A DNA stretch of 64,000 bases from Pseudoips prasinana (Eukaryota > Arthropoda > Insecta > Lepidoptera > Nolidae), in NCBI GenBank assembly GCA_951640165.1, contig OX621263.1:3122501-3186500 (forward strand), written 5' to 3'. This document shows, piece by piece, positions 20,626-32,600 of this stretch. Made by a program: the position numbers and the translations under genes. Each line of letters begins with the position of its first letter. Position 1 is the first letter of the stretch. The notes beneath the pieces are model-generated. The model was not told where the DNA came from. It worked only from the letters and a program-made list of their open reading frames with translations, and made no database searches.

Positions 20626-23600
20626 CTGAAAAGATATTAAAGAAAGTATAAATACGGTGCGTCAGATTTTTTTTATATGATCAATCTCAGTGATACGCCA
20701 ATGGGGGTTCGAAAATTATAATCATCATTATCATATCAGCCAAAAGACATCAACTGCTGGCCAAAGGACTCCCCCAAAGATTGCCAGTTTTGCGGCATCC
20801 AAAAAATTTATATATAAAACATACTTTTTTGTAAATATACTACTTAAATATCTTAGAACAACTAACACACTGCCATCTGATCCCATACTAGGCAGAGCCA
20901 GGACTATGGCAACCAGATAACTGTTTATATGTTTTTTAATACTACTAATAATCATGTTCATCGCACAAATATGGCTGAGGATCGAACCCACGACCTCTGG
21001 GGACAGTAAAGGAAAAATCTTTTTAATAAACATACTGAGGTACTCTGAACTAATATTCTAACGAGAATAGAATTGATGTTATGTACGTTAGATGGGGTTG
21101 GCTCTCCTAATTATTTTGCGCCAGGACCGTCTGTCCTGGATTGAAGGAGGGGGCGGGGGGGGGGGGGGGGGGCGACCTCTGTCTCTCTTCTTTTCGGGAG
21201 TTGCGAGTGCTTTGCGTACTACTTAGTCGAAAACTACTTAAGCGACTGACTAAAAAATGTGTGTGCTTATTTACGAATAACGAATTTATTATACGGAACG
21301 TAACTGGATATGAGAAAAAGAAAGAAAGAAAATGTGTGCTCGCATCTCCACTTACATTTATAAGTCTGGGTCTACTTTGTATCCATTAATTATATGTTTG
21401 TAAAGGACTCCGGGACAAAGGGATTAAATTCCAAAGTGCTGCCGTTGTCGTTAAATAAAAAAAACGAGAGCGCTTTAGACCACAAGATTGAAGTAAAACT
21501 CAGATATACAAAACACAGAGAGAGATGTGTGGTCACACCTCTCTCTCTTGCTCCTACAGTAATATACGAAACGTAACTCTCTTTCTATCTTCACTAACTT
21601 ATATCTCCCTCTCACCTCGCCTCGCCCGATAATACTTATCGTAACGCTCTCGTTACGCATTCACCAGCTCACAAACCAAGTCGTAAAGAAGATTCACTTT
21701 AAAAATTAACATTCACGCCAAATCACACTAATATTATAAAGGCGAAAGTTTGGGAGTGTGTGAGTGTGTATGTTTAATAAAATTTCGTATGAAGTTAGCT
21801 GACACCCTGGATTAATACATCTATGTATATAAAAATCAATGCCACTTTTCGTTGTAATGTTATAACTCAACAACGCCTTTACCGATTTGGCTAATTTTGG
21901 TCTTGAATTATTCGTGGAAGTCCAGGGAAGGTTTGTACGTAGAAAAAAAAATAAAAAATCTTGAAAAAGTGTGAAATCAACATCTTTTACCAATTTAAAA
22001 TATTTTTTTGTGTGAATAAATGAACTTAATAATCCTTTTTCTATTACTATGTACGTACCGGGCCGCTAGTACGCTATAATTTATAAAGTTGAACGCGGGT
22101 AAAACCGCGGGTACGGCTAATTTGTTAAATCAATGAATTGAAAATGTAATGAGTATGTAGACTTTTTGGATTGATACAATACCTATCGTCCTCGTACTCA
22201 TCGACTGGCCGCTTCTTCTTGCCAGGTCTACCACCAGGTCTTGGACGGGGTCTCCTTCTGTAAAAGTAAAATATTACTATTTATATCTTATTTGCTATAT
22301 TTTTACTAAATTTTAAATCTAATAAAGTCACACACGAAGTAAAACATGAAAAAATATCAAGATATGTGAGCAATATTAAAATTCGAATCGTTAGAATCAA
22401 TCGATAACTCACGTCACAGTGACAGACGGACCTACGGGTGGAGTATTTCTGTACATAAATTTAAACCCTATTATTTTCACTTGAGTTTAGATTTCACGTA
22501 TCATTGTGCTGTGCCTTAGCTAGCGTGCAAGGAAATAAAAAAAAAAAAATGGAACACATAGGTCAGCGCCACACTTGACGGAAATTCCGACGCCTAACTT
22601 CCGCGGGAGTCAGTCCTTTACCATACGTTGCAGCCACACTCTCGACTCGACTGACTGCCAAAGCTTAAACGGTGGTCCTAATAGATCCGATAGATGTGAT
22701 AGCTATATATGAAGCCTTAAAACAAGAAAGAAGATAAAAGTGTAGCGTGGCTTTTCACTAGAGTCTCAGACTACCCTACTACTCGAAAGCTAAGTCTAGC
22801 TAGTACTTCTGCACTACAATATCGAGTTATCCGCCGATTGTGGCGCAATACATATAAATACTTGGAATGCGACGTTGCCGATCTTACGCCGACGGATAAT
22901 CGGTACGCGGAGGACGCCGGAGCAGACGCAGCGAGCGAGCGGTCCGCCATGGAGCGACCGATTGAGAATAAATGTTCTTTAAACCTAAATTCATTAGTTT
23001 CGAAGTTAAGTGAAAGCAAATTTTCGCATTTTCGACACGGATACATGATCATCAAAATAGAACTGGTACTTACTATTGACCTTGAGCGATGAAATTTAGT
23101 ACAGAGGTAGAGTTTTACGGCCACATAATAGAGGATAACCTATCAAAACTAGGATCATAGTGACCCTGATGAGAAACCGTAAGAGCACACCCAAACTATT
23201 AGCGTTATCGGCCGACTGTCTTTGCAAAATTTATTCTGCGTAGTGGGACTCTGCTTTTAATATGAATATAACATGAAAATTACCATATTCCTACTATATA
23301 TCAGTAAAAATAATCAGCTTTTTGCAAAAATAAGTGAAATCCCACAAAAAATATTCTGTAAATAATATCCAAGTCTCGATGAAGCTGCTTGTTTATCTCT
23401 AAAAAGTAATGAAATCTCTAGACAAAGTTGAGCCAAGTCTAAGGTTTCTTACAGCAATTTCTTTATTATTATTATATTTAATTTTATGTGACTTGGCCAT
23501 ACTTATATATAAACATTGTTAACAGGTATTAACGCGACTAACCTAACTTGCATTGATCGTGGTCACGTCATCCCGTGACCAAGATCAATGCAACTTGGTC

Positions 23601-26600
23601 GAAACGTCGGGAAAATAACAATAAGGTTAGTCGCGTTAATACCTGTTAACAATGTTCATATATTATAATTATGATACGCGAAAGTTTAAAAGTGTGTATT
23701 GGCCAAACTTGGTCATACTTATGGCTTAAATTCGATAGCATGATTACTTTTTCTAAGTGAACTTTTTAGGTTCCGTAGCCTTAGTAGTTTTTTTTCTAAA
23801 CTGAATAGTTTGCGCGAGAGACACTTCCAAAGTGGTAAAATGAGTGTCCCCCCTCTAACTTCTAAAATAAGAGAGTGATAAAACTAAAATAAATATATGA
23901 TGTACATTACCATAGAAACTAACAACGAAAATTGGTTTGAACGAGATTTAGCAAGTAGTTTTTTTTTTAATACGTCATAAACCGCAATTTGCTTTCATTT
24001 AATCAACTGAATTACTTGCTGCCATGGAAGCCTTCATGTGCGAGTCCGACTCGCACTTGGCCGGTTTTTTAGAAGTATTAAACATGAAAACTAATTTACC
24101 TGTCTTCATAATCATAATCATCTCTCGCTGGATAGTAATAATCGTCGTCATCATAATCGTATCTGTACGCGGGCCTCCTGCGCGGGGGCTTCGAGGGTCT
24201 GGCAGTGGTCGTGGTGGTGGTGGTGGTAGAAGGGGTCGGCGGTGGGGTCGCTGCGGTCGTAGCCTTGTAGAGAGCGTCATTCCTGAAAAAAAAAGAATTG
24301 TACATTTGACGGCATGTGTGGTGTTCAGTTTTGTTGCTGCCTGGGGGCCGTCGTAATTCGATACAATCGCATAGGACAAGTATCACACTAATATGACTGC
24401 ACGTGTGGCGCAGCGGCTAAGACAGCCGCCTCGCCTCTTCATGTCGTGGGTTCGAATCCCGCGCCGAACTATTATTTGTGTGACCCATAAACAGTTGTTC
24501 TGAGGAAGATTGTGTCCGTCTATTATATGTTTGTAATGTACCCTGTGACACAGGGACTAGATTCCCTAATGCGGAAGTTGTCTTTTTATATATATAAAAA
24601 AGTTGTCTTTTTATAAAAATGAGGTGTAGTAATATGTATGTGTGTATCTTAGTATCTATCTAGTAGTATGTGTGTGTAATAGATCTAATATAAAACTATG
24701 TTATTCATTCCTAAGGGGAGTAATAAATCATAATTAATCGAATGCAGTTGTTTCAATAACACTAAATCCCCTCATGGCGACCCGTGCCATATTTGGGGCT
24801 CGCGACGCGAATACGGTATCGGTATAGTGTTACGGCTCCAAATGAATCGAACAATGAATCAAGAAAGTGAAGTTAATTTCGGATGCGGCATGTAAAATAA
24901 GTGTAAACTATGAACAGTATATATTATATATTTTATTTAACATATATTTTTGTTAAATAGTGCGCGAATTAAAATCATCGTATAAAATGTGCCGTTCAAA
25001 CTATGAAAAAGAGCAGATATTTTTGAACCAGAATGCTGCGGGTTCAAACAATGCAGATGTGGAGCAGTTTAAGCTGCATATGTCAAGTATCAGCATTGTC
25101 CTCATAATCATCGCTACTCTGTTGGGTCTAGGTGCATTATACTTCGTATGGAAACAGTATAGGAAATGCCACCATACTTGGATCAGAGACCAAATAATGC
25201 AGAATAATTTTCGGCGATCATTTAACCGGTCCAGAGATGTACGTGGAGAGGAGCGCGAGCGCGACCTACGTATCCCGATGAGAGACATACCTAAGTAAAT
25301 AGTATTTCGTGCGGCAGCCAAAATTAGTTGAATTAAGTGCGTCAAATTATTATAAAAGTGCGATAAAGTGCGGTTTAATGTATAGTATTAATGCGTCATT
25401 TTTTATTTTAAAATTAACCTCAAGAATAATGGACATCCAAATAATTATTCTATAGACTCTAAGTTTAAAGTAATACCAAATCAATTTATTGTAATTGCTC
25501 ATTAATCATCTCAATGTATCGTGGATCGACTTACACTCTACAACACCTACTACGGTAACTCACTGTGACTTAGTGAGATTGTGGTATGTATTCTTTAAGT
25601 AATTATGTATTTATTGTAAGGTAATGGAAGATGATTTACTTGAATGTTTAAAAGAACTTAAGAGTATAAGAAAATATTTAATTAAGAAAGGAAAATTAAG
25701 ATTTAAAGGAAATGTTATTAAAAATAGATTAGAAGAGACTAAGGAAATTTATAATAGAAGTCAGGAAATAATTCAATTTTTGTCTTCAGAACAAGGCTCA
25801 AAATCAAAAATTTTGGAATCTTTAATTTTAATACAAAATGGGATAAAATCTTATTATTTACAAATTATCCTTTCATATAGAGTATTATTATTATCAGCCA
25901 AACACTTCCATATTATCCTAGTTTATTAAAATAATTAAAGCTAACTTAAAATCTAAACTCTAAAAGTATCAAAATCGAAATTCGTGCCAGTGGGTAACGT
26001 TCCTAGAATGCTGGCAGCATTGCCACGTTGTATAGCAATGCTCAGTTGTTGAGCGAAATATAGGCCAGCATTCCGGGAACGTGTCGTTTCTCCTAGTCGA
26101 GCTGCCGTTTCTCTATAGATTTCTTTAGCCCCCGGTCCCCACGGCCCCAAAGTTTCAACCCCAAAAGGCGTAAATATATAACCGCTACCAAGCGTGCTAT
26201 ATTTGCGCCTCTTAAGGCTCTCAGCTGATTCAGCCGCCGCACCGGCCCTTGTTTGAGTCCCGGCAAGATGAGATGGCGCTAGGGTGTCCACGCAGGTAGC
26301 GTCCCACACCAAAGGCCGGCCCATCTTCCATGGGATGAGAGTCATACCATCGGGTCTTTTCCCATCGTCGCGCAATAAACCTGACGGCTCTAAAATAGCG
26401 GCGTAGTTTGCGGTGGTAAATGGTAAATTATTGATTTATGTTCCGAAAATAAAGTAGTTTCTGATATCGACAGTAGTGGAAGTGATTTTTGTGAAACTAG
26501 CTCAAACCCAGATTTAATCATGGAGCTCGATTTAAAAACGGCCTGTAGTTTGATTCCGATTATGAACAGTAATGAAAGTAACATCAAAACTATCATTGAC

Positions 26601-29600
26601 TCGGTAGAAATGTATGCCGATATGTTGTCGGAATCGGGAAAATTATTACTGATTAAATTCGTTTTAAAAAGTAGACTGTCCGAAAATGCAAAATTACGCA
26701 TGTGTGATGATTACAAGTCGGTAACAGAGTTGATTAAGCAATTAAAAGACACTTTATTACCTAAAAAATCGTTCACTGCTATACAATCACGGTTACAGAG
26801 TACAACTCAGGGTTGGCGTACAATAGATCAGTTTGGTACCGAATTAGAAAAACTATTCACCAATTTAACCATAGCTCAGGCAAATGGCAATTCTGAAAAT
26901 TATGGTGTATTAAAACCGTTAAATGAGAAAATGGCCATTAAACGATTTGCAGATGGGTTAAGTAATTCCCGGCTCAGCACAATAATCGCAGCGCGTAATT
27001 ACGACAGCTTGAAAGACGCGATTCAGGCCGCCAAGGATGAAGAGTTGACATCGGCGTCATCTTCGACGGGTGAAAATGTCATGCAGTTTTCTCATCGTGG
27101 ACGAGGTAAGTCTCAATTTAATAGTTTCCAGCAAGGCCAATTCTTCGGTCAACAGTCTCGTGGACAACGAGGACGATATAATTATCGTCAGAATTCAAAT
27201 AATTTTAATACTTTCAGAAGAGGTAACGTTAGAGGTAATTTTAACAATTTTGCCAGAGGAAATTTTCGCGGTAATAATTCATATTATCATGCCCGTACTA
27301 ATGGTACAAGTTCGTACAATAACACACAGCGAGGACGAGTTCATCAAACGTCGAGTGAAAATCGATCGAGGTTCGAGAATCGTGGTAAGGGTAATACACA
27401 TCGAGTGTTTTATTCAAATCAGTCTAGCAATAATGAGTCTGTAAGTTCCAATACGAATCCAATGCAGTTTTTTCGATCTGAAACATAACATTTTAGCGCT
27501 AAGTGGTAAAGCGAAATTTTTGACTTTGTATAATGGTAATAGAAGATACTTTTGGTTGGTTGATACCGGAGCATCATTATCCGTCATAAAGAAAGATGCT
27601 GTACCTAGCAACAGTTGCATCATTCGAGACGAAACTATCATAAATGGTATTGGGGGTCAGATTCAGTCATCAGGATTTATTAATCTCACATTGACTCATC
27701 GTGATGACCAACACTGTGTTGATTTTGATATCAAACTTCATGTATTTGATACCATACCTTTAAAGGCGGATGGAATATTAGGTTTAGATTTTCTGTGTCA
27801 TTACATGACGAATATTAATTTGGAAAGAAATATAATAACGTTTTCTAAATATGGAATGGAATATTCTTTATTACTTCGTGATACGGTCGATTATTCGAAT
27901 GAAGTTTTACATATTCCTGCACGGAGTGAATCAATTCACTATTTACTTTTAAATAATGCTTTAGCCAATAATGATTGTGTTATCCCTAGCAAGCAGTTGG
28001 CAGAAAATGTGTTTTTAGCTGGATGTATTAGTAGAATAAAAAACAATAGAGTACCGGTAAAAATTTTAAACAGCAATGAACATAGTATATCTTTACCAAT
28101 GTTTCAACCAGAGATGCATTCAATTCAGGATTATCATATTTGCAATTTCAAATCAAATCAAAATAATTTAAAGCGAGCAAAAATATTATTAGATATTTTA
28201 AAATTAAATCATTTAAATGTAGAAGAGCGCATTTCTATTCAACAATTATGCTCTAAGTATTCAGATGTGTTCTTTTTACCCGGTGATAAGTTAACGACTA
28301 CGAACGTTTATGAGCAATCGATTACTTTAAAACCAAACACAAGTCCGGTTTATGTGAAACAGTATCGTTTGCCACACTCATTAAAAAATGAGGTGGATAA
28401 GGAAATTCAAAAAATGATTGACAATGATATTATAGAAGAGGCGAAAAGCGAATGGTCTAGTCCTATTTTGCTGGTGCCAAAGAAAAGCGATAACGAAAAG
28501 AAATGGCGTTTAGTTGTCGATTACAGGAAATTAAATGACTGTATTGTAGACGACAAATTCCCATTGCCGAACATTACAGAGATTTTAGATTCTCTTTCGG
28601 GTTCTATCTATTTCTCACATTTAGACCTTAATCAAGGATATTACCAAGTAGCTTTAGATAAAGAAAGTAGAGAGTTTACTGCGTTTACTACAAACACTGG
28701 CCAGTACAAGATGAAGAGATTACCTATGGGTCTCAAGACCAGTTCCAGCGCGTTCAGTAGAGTAATGTCAGTAGCCATGTCTGGACTCACTCATGATAGA
28801 TGTTTCATATACTTAGATGATCTAGTAGTTTTCGGTAGAAATTTAGATATTCATAACAAAAATTTGACAGACGTGTTAGAAAGGTTAAGAAAAACTAACT
28901 TAAAATTGAATCCAGATAAATGTAGCTTTTTGAAGAAAGAAATTCTTTATTTAGGCCATCTTGTATCTGAAAATGGAGTTTTACCCGATCCATCAAAAGT
29001 TAAAGTCTTACAAAATTACCCAGTTCCAACTAACACAGATGAAGTGAAAAGATTTGTAGCATTTTGTAACTATTATAGGAAATTTATTAAAAATTTTGCA
29101 GACATAACGTGCCCATTAAATAAGTTAACTCGTAAATTTGAACCATTTGTTTGGACTAACGATTGTCAAAAATCATTTGAAAAATTAAAAAATAAGTTAA
29201 TGACACCACCAATTTTAGATTTTCCAGATTTTTCTGATGATAATGAATTTGTTATACAAACTGACGCTTCTGGCACAGCCATTGGCGCAGTGTTATGCAA
29301 TAAAAATATGAAACCAGTTGCATACGCAAGTAGACCACTCAATAAAGCTGAACTTAACTACCCCACCATTCAGAAGGAATTAGTTGCCATTGTGTGGGCA
29401 GTGAAATATTTTAGGCCTTACGTTTATGGTAAATTATTTACAATTATGACTGACCACAGACCTTTAGTATATTTATTTTCAATGAAAGATCCATCAAGTA
29501 GACTTTTAAAATTCAGATTAGCATTAGAAGAGTATAATTTTAAAATTTTATATATAAGGGGCAAAGACAACAGCGTTGCTGATGCGTTATCTAGAATAAT

Positions 29601-32600
29601 TATAACATCAGATAGTTTAAAACAAATGAATGACGAAATCATACTAGTAATGACAAGAGCGGAAAAAAGGCGTTTAGAATTTGACAACCAAACTATAAAA
29701 GCTAGTTGTAGCAAGCCCAATGAGGCGTGGCCTGATCAACCACGAGTAGTTGAGGTGCTAAAAATACCTAGTAATACTGTGGAAATGACTTTTATAGGAT
29801 GTGACGAATTGGAAAAATTAAGAGCTCAAAATAATATAAATGAAGAAAAGGAATGCTTTATTTACAATAAGAATAAGAAAATATTGTTTATTAATCTCAA
29901 CTTTAGAGCACAATTTACGCGAGACGAATTTGTGACTAAGTTAGATGATTTTTGCAAATATATAAATATAAATGAACTATGCATAGTAAGAAATAAAGAA
30001 TATGAAGACTTTATAAAAGATTTATTAAGAGGAATTAAAGATAATAATAATTGGACCGGTCCCCGAATTTTTGTATTAAGAGGAGTTAGGAGAATTGATA
30101 ATAAGGAGGAAAGAAACTATATTTTACAAGATTTTCATTTACTACCCACAGCGGGACATGCAGGTGTGCGTAGAATGACCAATAATATAAAAAGAAAATT
30201 TTATTGGCCTGGTTTAGACATCGATGTACAAGAATTTGTAGCTAAATGCGTTAAATGTCAAAAAATGAAGCATTGTAGGTATATCAAGGCGCCCATGGAG
30301 ATAACTACAACGGCTTCATATGCTTTTGAAAAGATCTATCTTGACGTCGCAGGTCCTTTTGAGAAAGACATTGAAGGTAACGTATATATTTTAACAATAC
30401 AATGCGAATTAACCAAGTTTATTGAAGCTTATCCTTTAAAAAATAAGGAAACCGTAAGTATAGCAAAAGCTTTAGTTGATAATTTTATTTTAAGATTTGG
30501 AATACCAAATGCCATGGCGACAGATCGTGGAACCGAATTTGTTTCTTCAGTAATGGAACAGGTATGTAAAATTTTAGAAATAAATAAATTGACTTCTACA
30601 GCATATCATCACCAATCTATCGGTGCACTTGAAAATACACATAAAAATTTAGGAGCATTTTTGCGAATACATTGTAATGGTCAAAAAGATACATGGAGTC
30701 ATTGGTTACCATTTTGGTGCTATAGTTTTAATAATACGGTTCATACGGAAACAAAATATACGCCCTTTGAATTGGTTTTTGGTAGGCCTAGTGTAATACC
30801 ATCTAGAGTAAGTCAATGCATAGAACCTTTATATAACCCAGAAAGCTATCCTTTAGACCTTAAATATAAGTTGCAAGTAGCACAACAAGATGCTCGTAAT
30901 AACCTAATATTAAGTAAGCAGAATCGTAAGTCTTCTTATGACAAATATGTCAATAATGTAACATATAATAATGGACAATTAATATTAATTAAAAATGAAA
31001 CAGCAAGTAAGTTAGATATTAAATGGCTTGGACCATTTGTTGTTTTGGAGGATTTAGGTGTTAATGTTAAAATTATGAAAAATAATAAACCTTATGTAAT
31101 CCATAAAAATAAAACAAAACCATATATAACATAACAATAATAAAACTTTTATATACAATAATAAAATTTATACAAAAAAAAAAATACTGTTACAACATTT
31201 TTTTTTTTTTTCTTTTCACCCCCGAGGTGAGGTGTAGTAATATGTATGTGTGTATCTTAGTATCTATCTAGTAGTATGTGTGTGTAATAGATCTAATATA
31301 AAACTATGTTATTCATTCCTAAGGGGAGTAATAAATCATAATTAATCGAATGCAGTTGTTTCAATAACACTAAATCCCCTCAAAAAGAAAAAAGAATATT
31401 ATAAATGCGGAAGTTAGTGAGTGTGTGAGTGTGTTTGTTTGTTACTTTTTCACGTCGAAACGGCTAAAGCGATTTTAATAAAATTCGGTATGGAGTTAGT
31501 TGACACCCTGGTTTAACACATACGCTATAATTTATAAAGTATAACGCGGGTAAAACCGCGGGGCACAGCTAGCTAGTTAAGTAATAAATCAATATATCGC
31601 TTTCTTGCCAAATCATCTAAACTCACTCAGGTCATTGCCCTACCTATACACAAACGCTAGCACATCAAGCTACCCCAATCTGTTAAATTTTTTTACAGAT
31701 TAGGGTAGCTGAACTGCTAGCGGACAACAGTTATCGGATGCCGTTAAATCAGCTCCTACCTTGTTCAATTTTATATACCGCCTTAAAGGCTGGTTTATTG
31801 AGCAAACCTTTTATAATTATAAAGATTTTTATATATTTTTTTTATATCATAGCGCGACAAACGAGCATGTGGGTCACCTGATGGTAAGTGATCACCGCCG
31901 CCCATGGACACTCGCAACATCAGAGGAGTCGCGGGTGCTCTGCCGGCCTTTAAGAGTCAGCCAACAAGCGTAGATGATAGCGTGATAATATGTACCCTAT
32001 ATGTTGACCCGACCTCTTAGTAATATTCATGCAAAATTGGAAGTAAATCCATGCAGTACTTTTTGAGTTTTGCCCGGACATACATACAGACAAACAGACA
32101 AAAATTCTAAAAACTATATTTTTGGCTTCGATATCAATTGTAGATCACGCCGCAAGCATCCGTTTTTTTTTTAAATATTCAATGTACAGTTTTGACTTTC
32201 CTAAGATTTTATTATATTTATAGATACTAGCTATGCCCCGCGATTTCACCCACGTTAAAGTAGTTTTGGCGTAAAAGAGTAACAAACATACATCTATACT
32301 TACAAACTTTCGCATTTATAATATTATTAAGATGTGTACCACTAGTGGTTTTGGCAGTGCACGCCAGAATAGCTCGCAGATGGTAGATTATTTCCTACTT
32401 ACTTGACACTTATCGTCATATTTTGGACAATTCACACAATATCTTTATAAATCTTAGCCTATGTGTTATTCTGATGTATAAGCTATATTAGTGTAAAGTT
32501 TCATTAAACTCCATTCGGTAGTTTTCACGTGAAAGAGTAACAAACATCCATCCATCCATCCATACTTACAAACATTCGCGATTATAATATTAGTAGAATG

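Larger units (their letters stand above)
24620..31382 (+). mobile_element. Full-length Ty3/gypsy LTR retrotransposon in intron 3
   Basis: Two 155-bp LTRs (24,620-24,774 and 31,228-31,382) appear identical along their whole length and start TG and end CA. A primer-binding-site-like tggcgacccgtgcc follows the 5' LTR at once. Internal order: leader ORF, gag, pol (protease, RT, RNase H, integrase). The flanks share AAAA, consistent with a 4-bp target duplication in an A-run. It lies antisense to the host gene. Identical LTRs imply very recent insertion. No env-sized ORF follows pol. gag carries an inserted LINE fragment. Confidence 0.93.

Noticed and set aside
19129..20651. Several plus-strand frames of 70-117 codons (Ser/Leu/Ile or Val/Tyr repeats)
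   Set aside because: They are the reverse complement of the chitin-binding gene's hexad and Thr tracts; repeats open frames on the other strand.
22838..23092. 84-codon plus-strand frame in intron 4
   Set aside because: The CpG-rich patch explains the open frame. There is no conserved motif and its orientation is opposite to the host gene.
24396..24470. Possible functional tRNA gene (also 15,020, 32,800, 57,085)
   Set aside because: Box A and B are present but acceptor and anticodon stems do not fold, and each continues into a repeat body shared with other copies. They are SINE heads.
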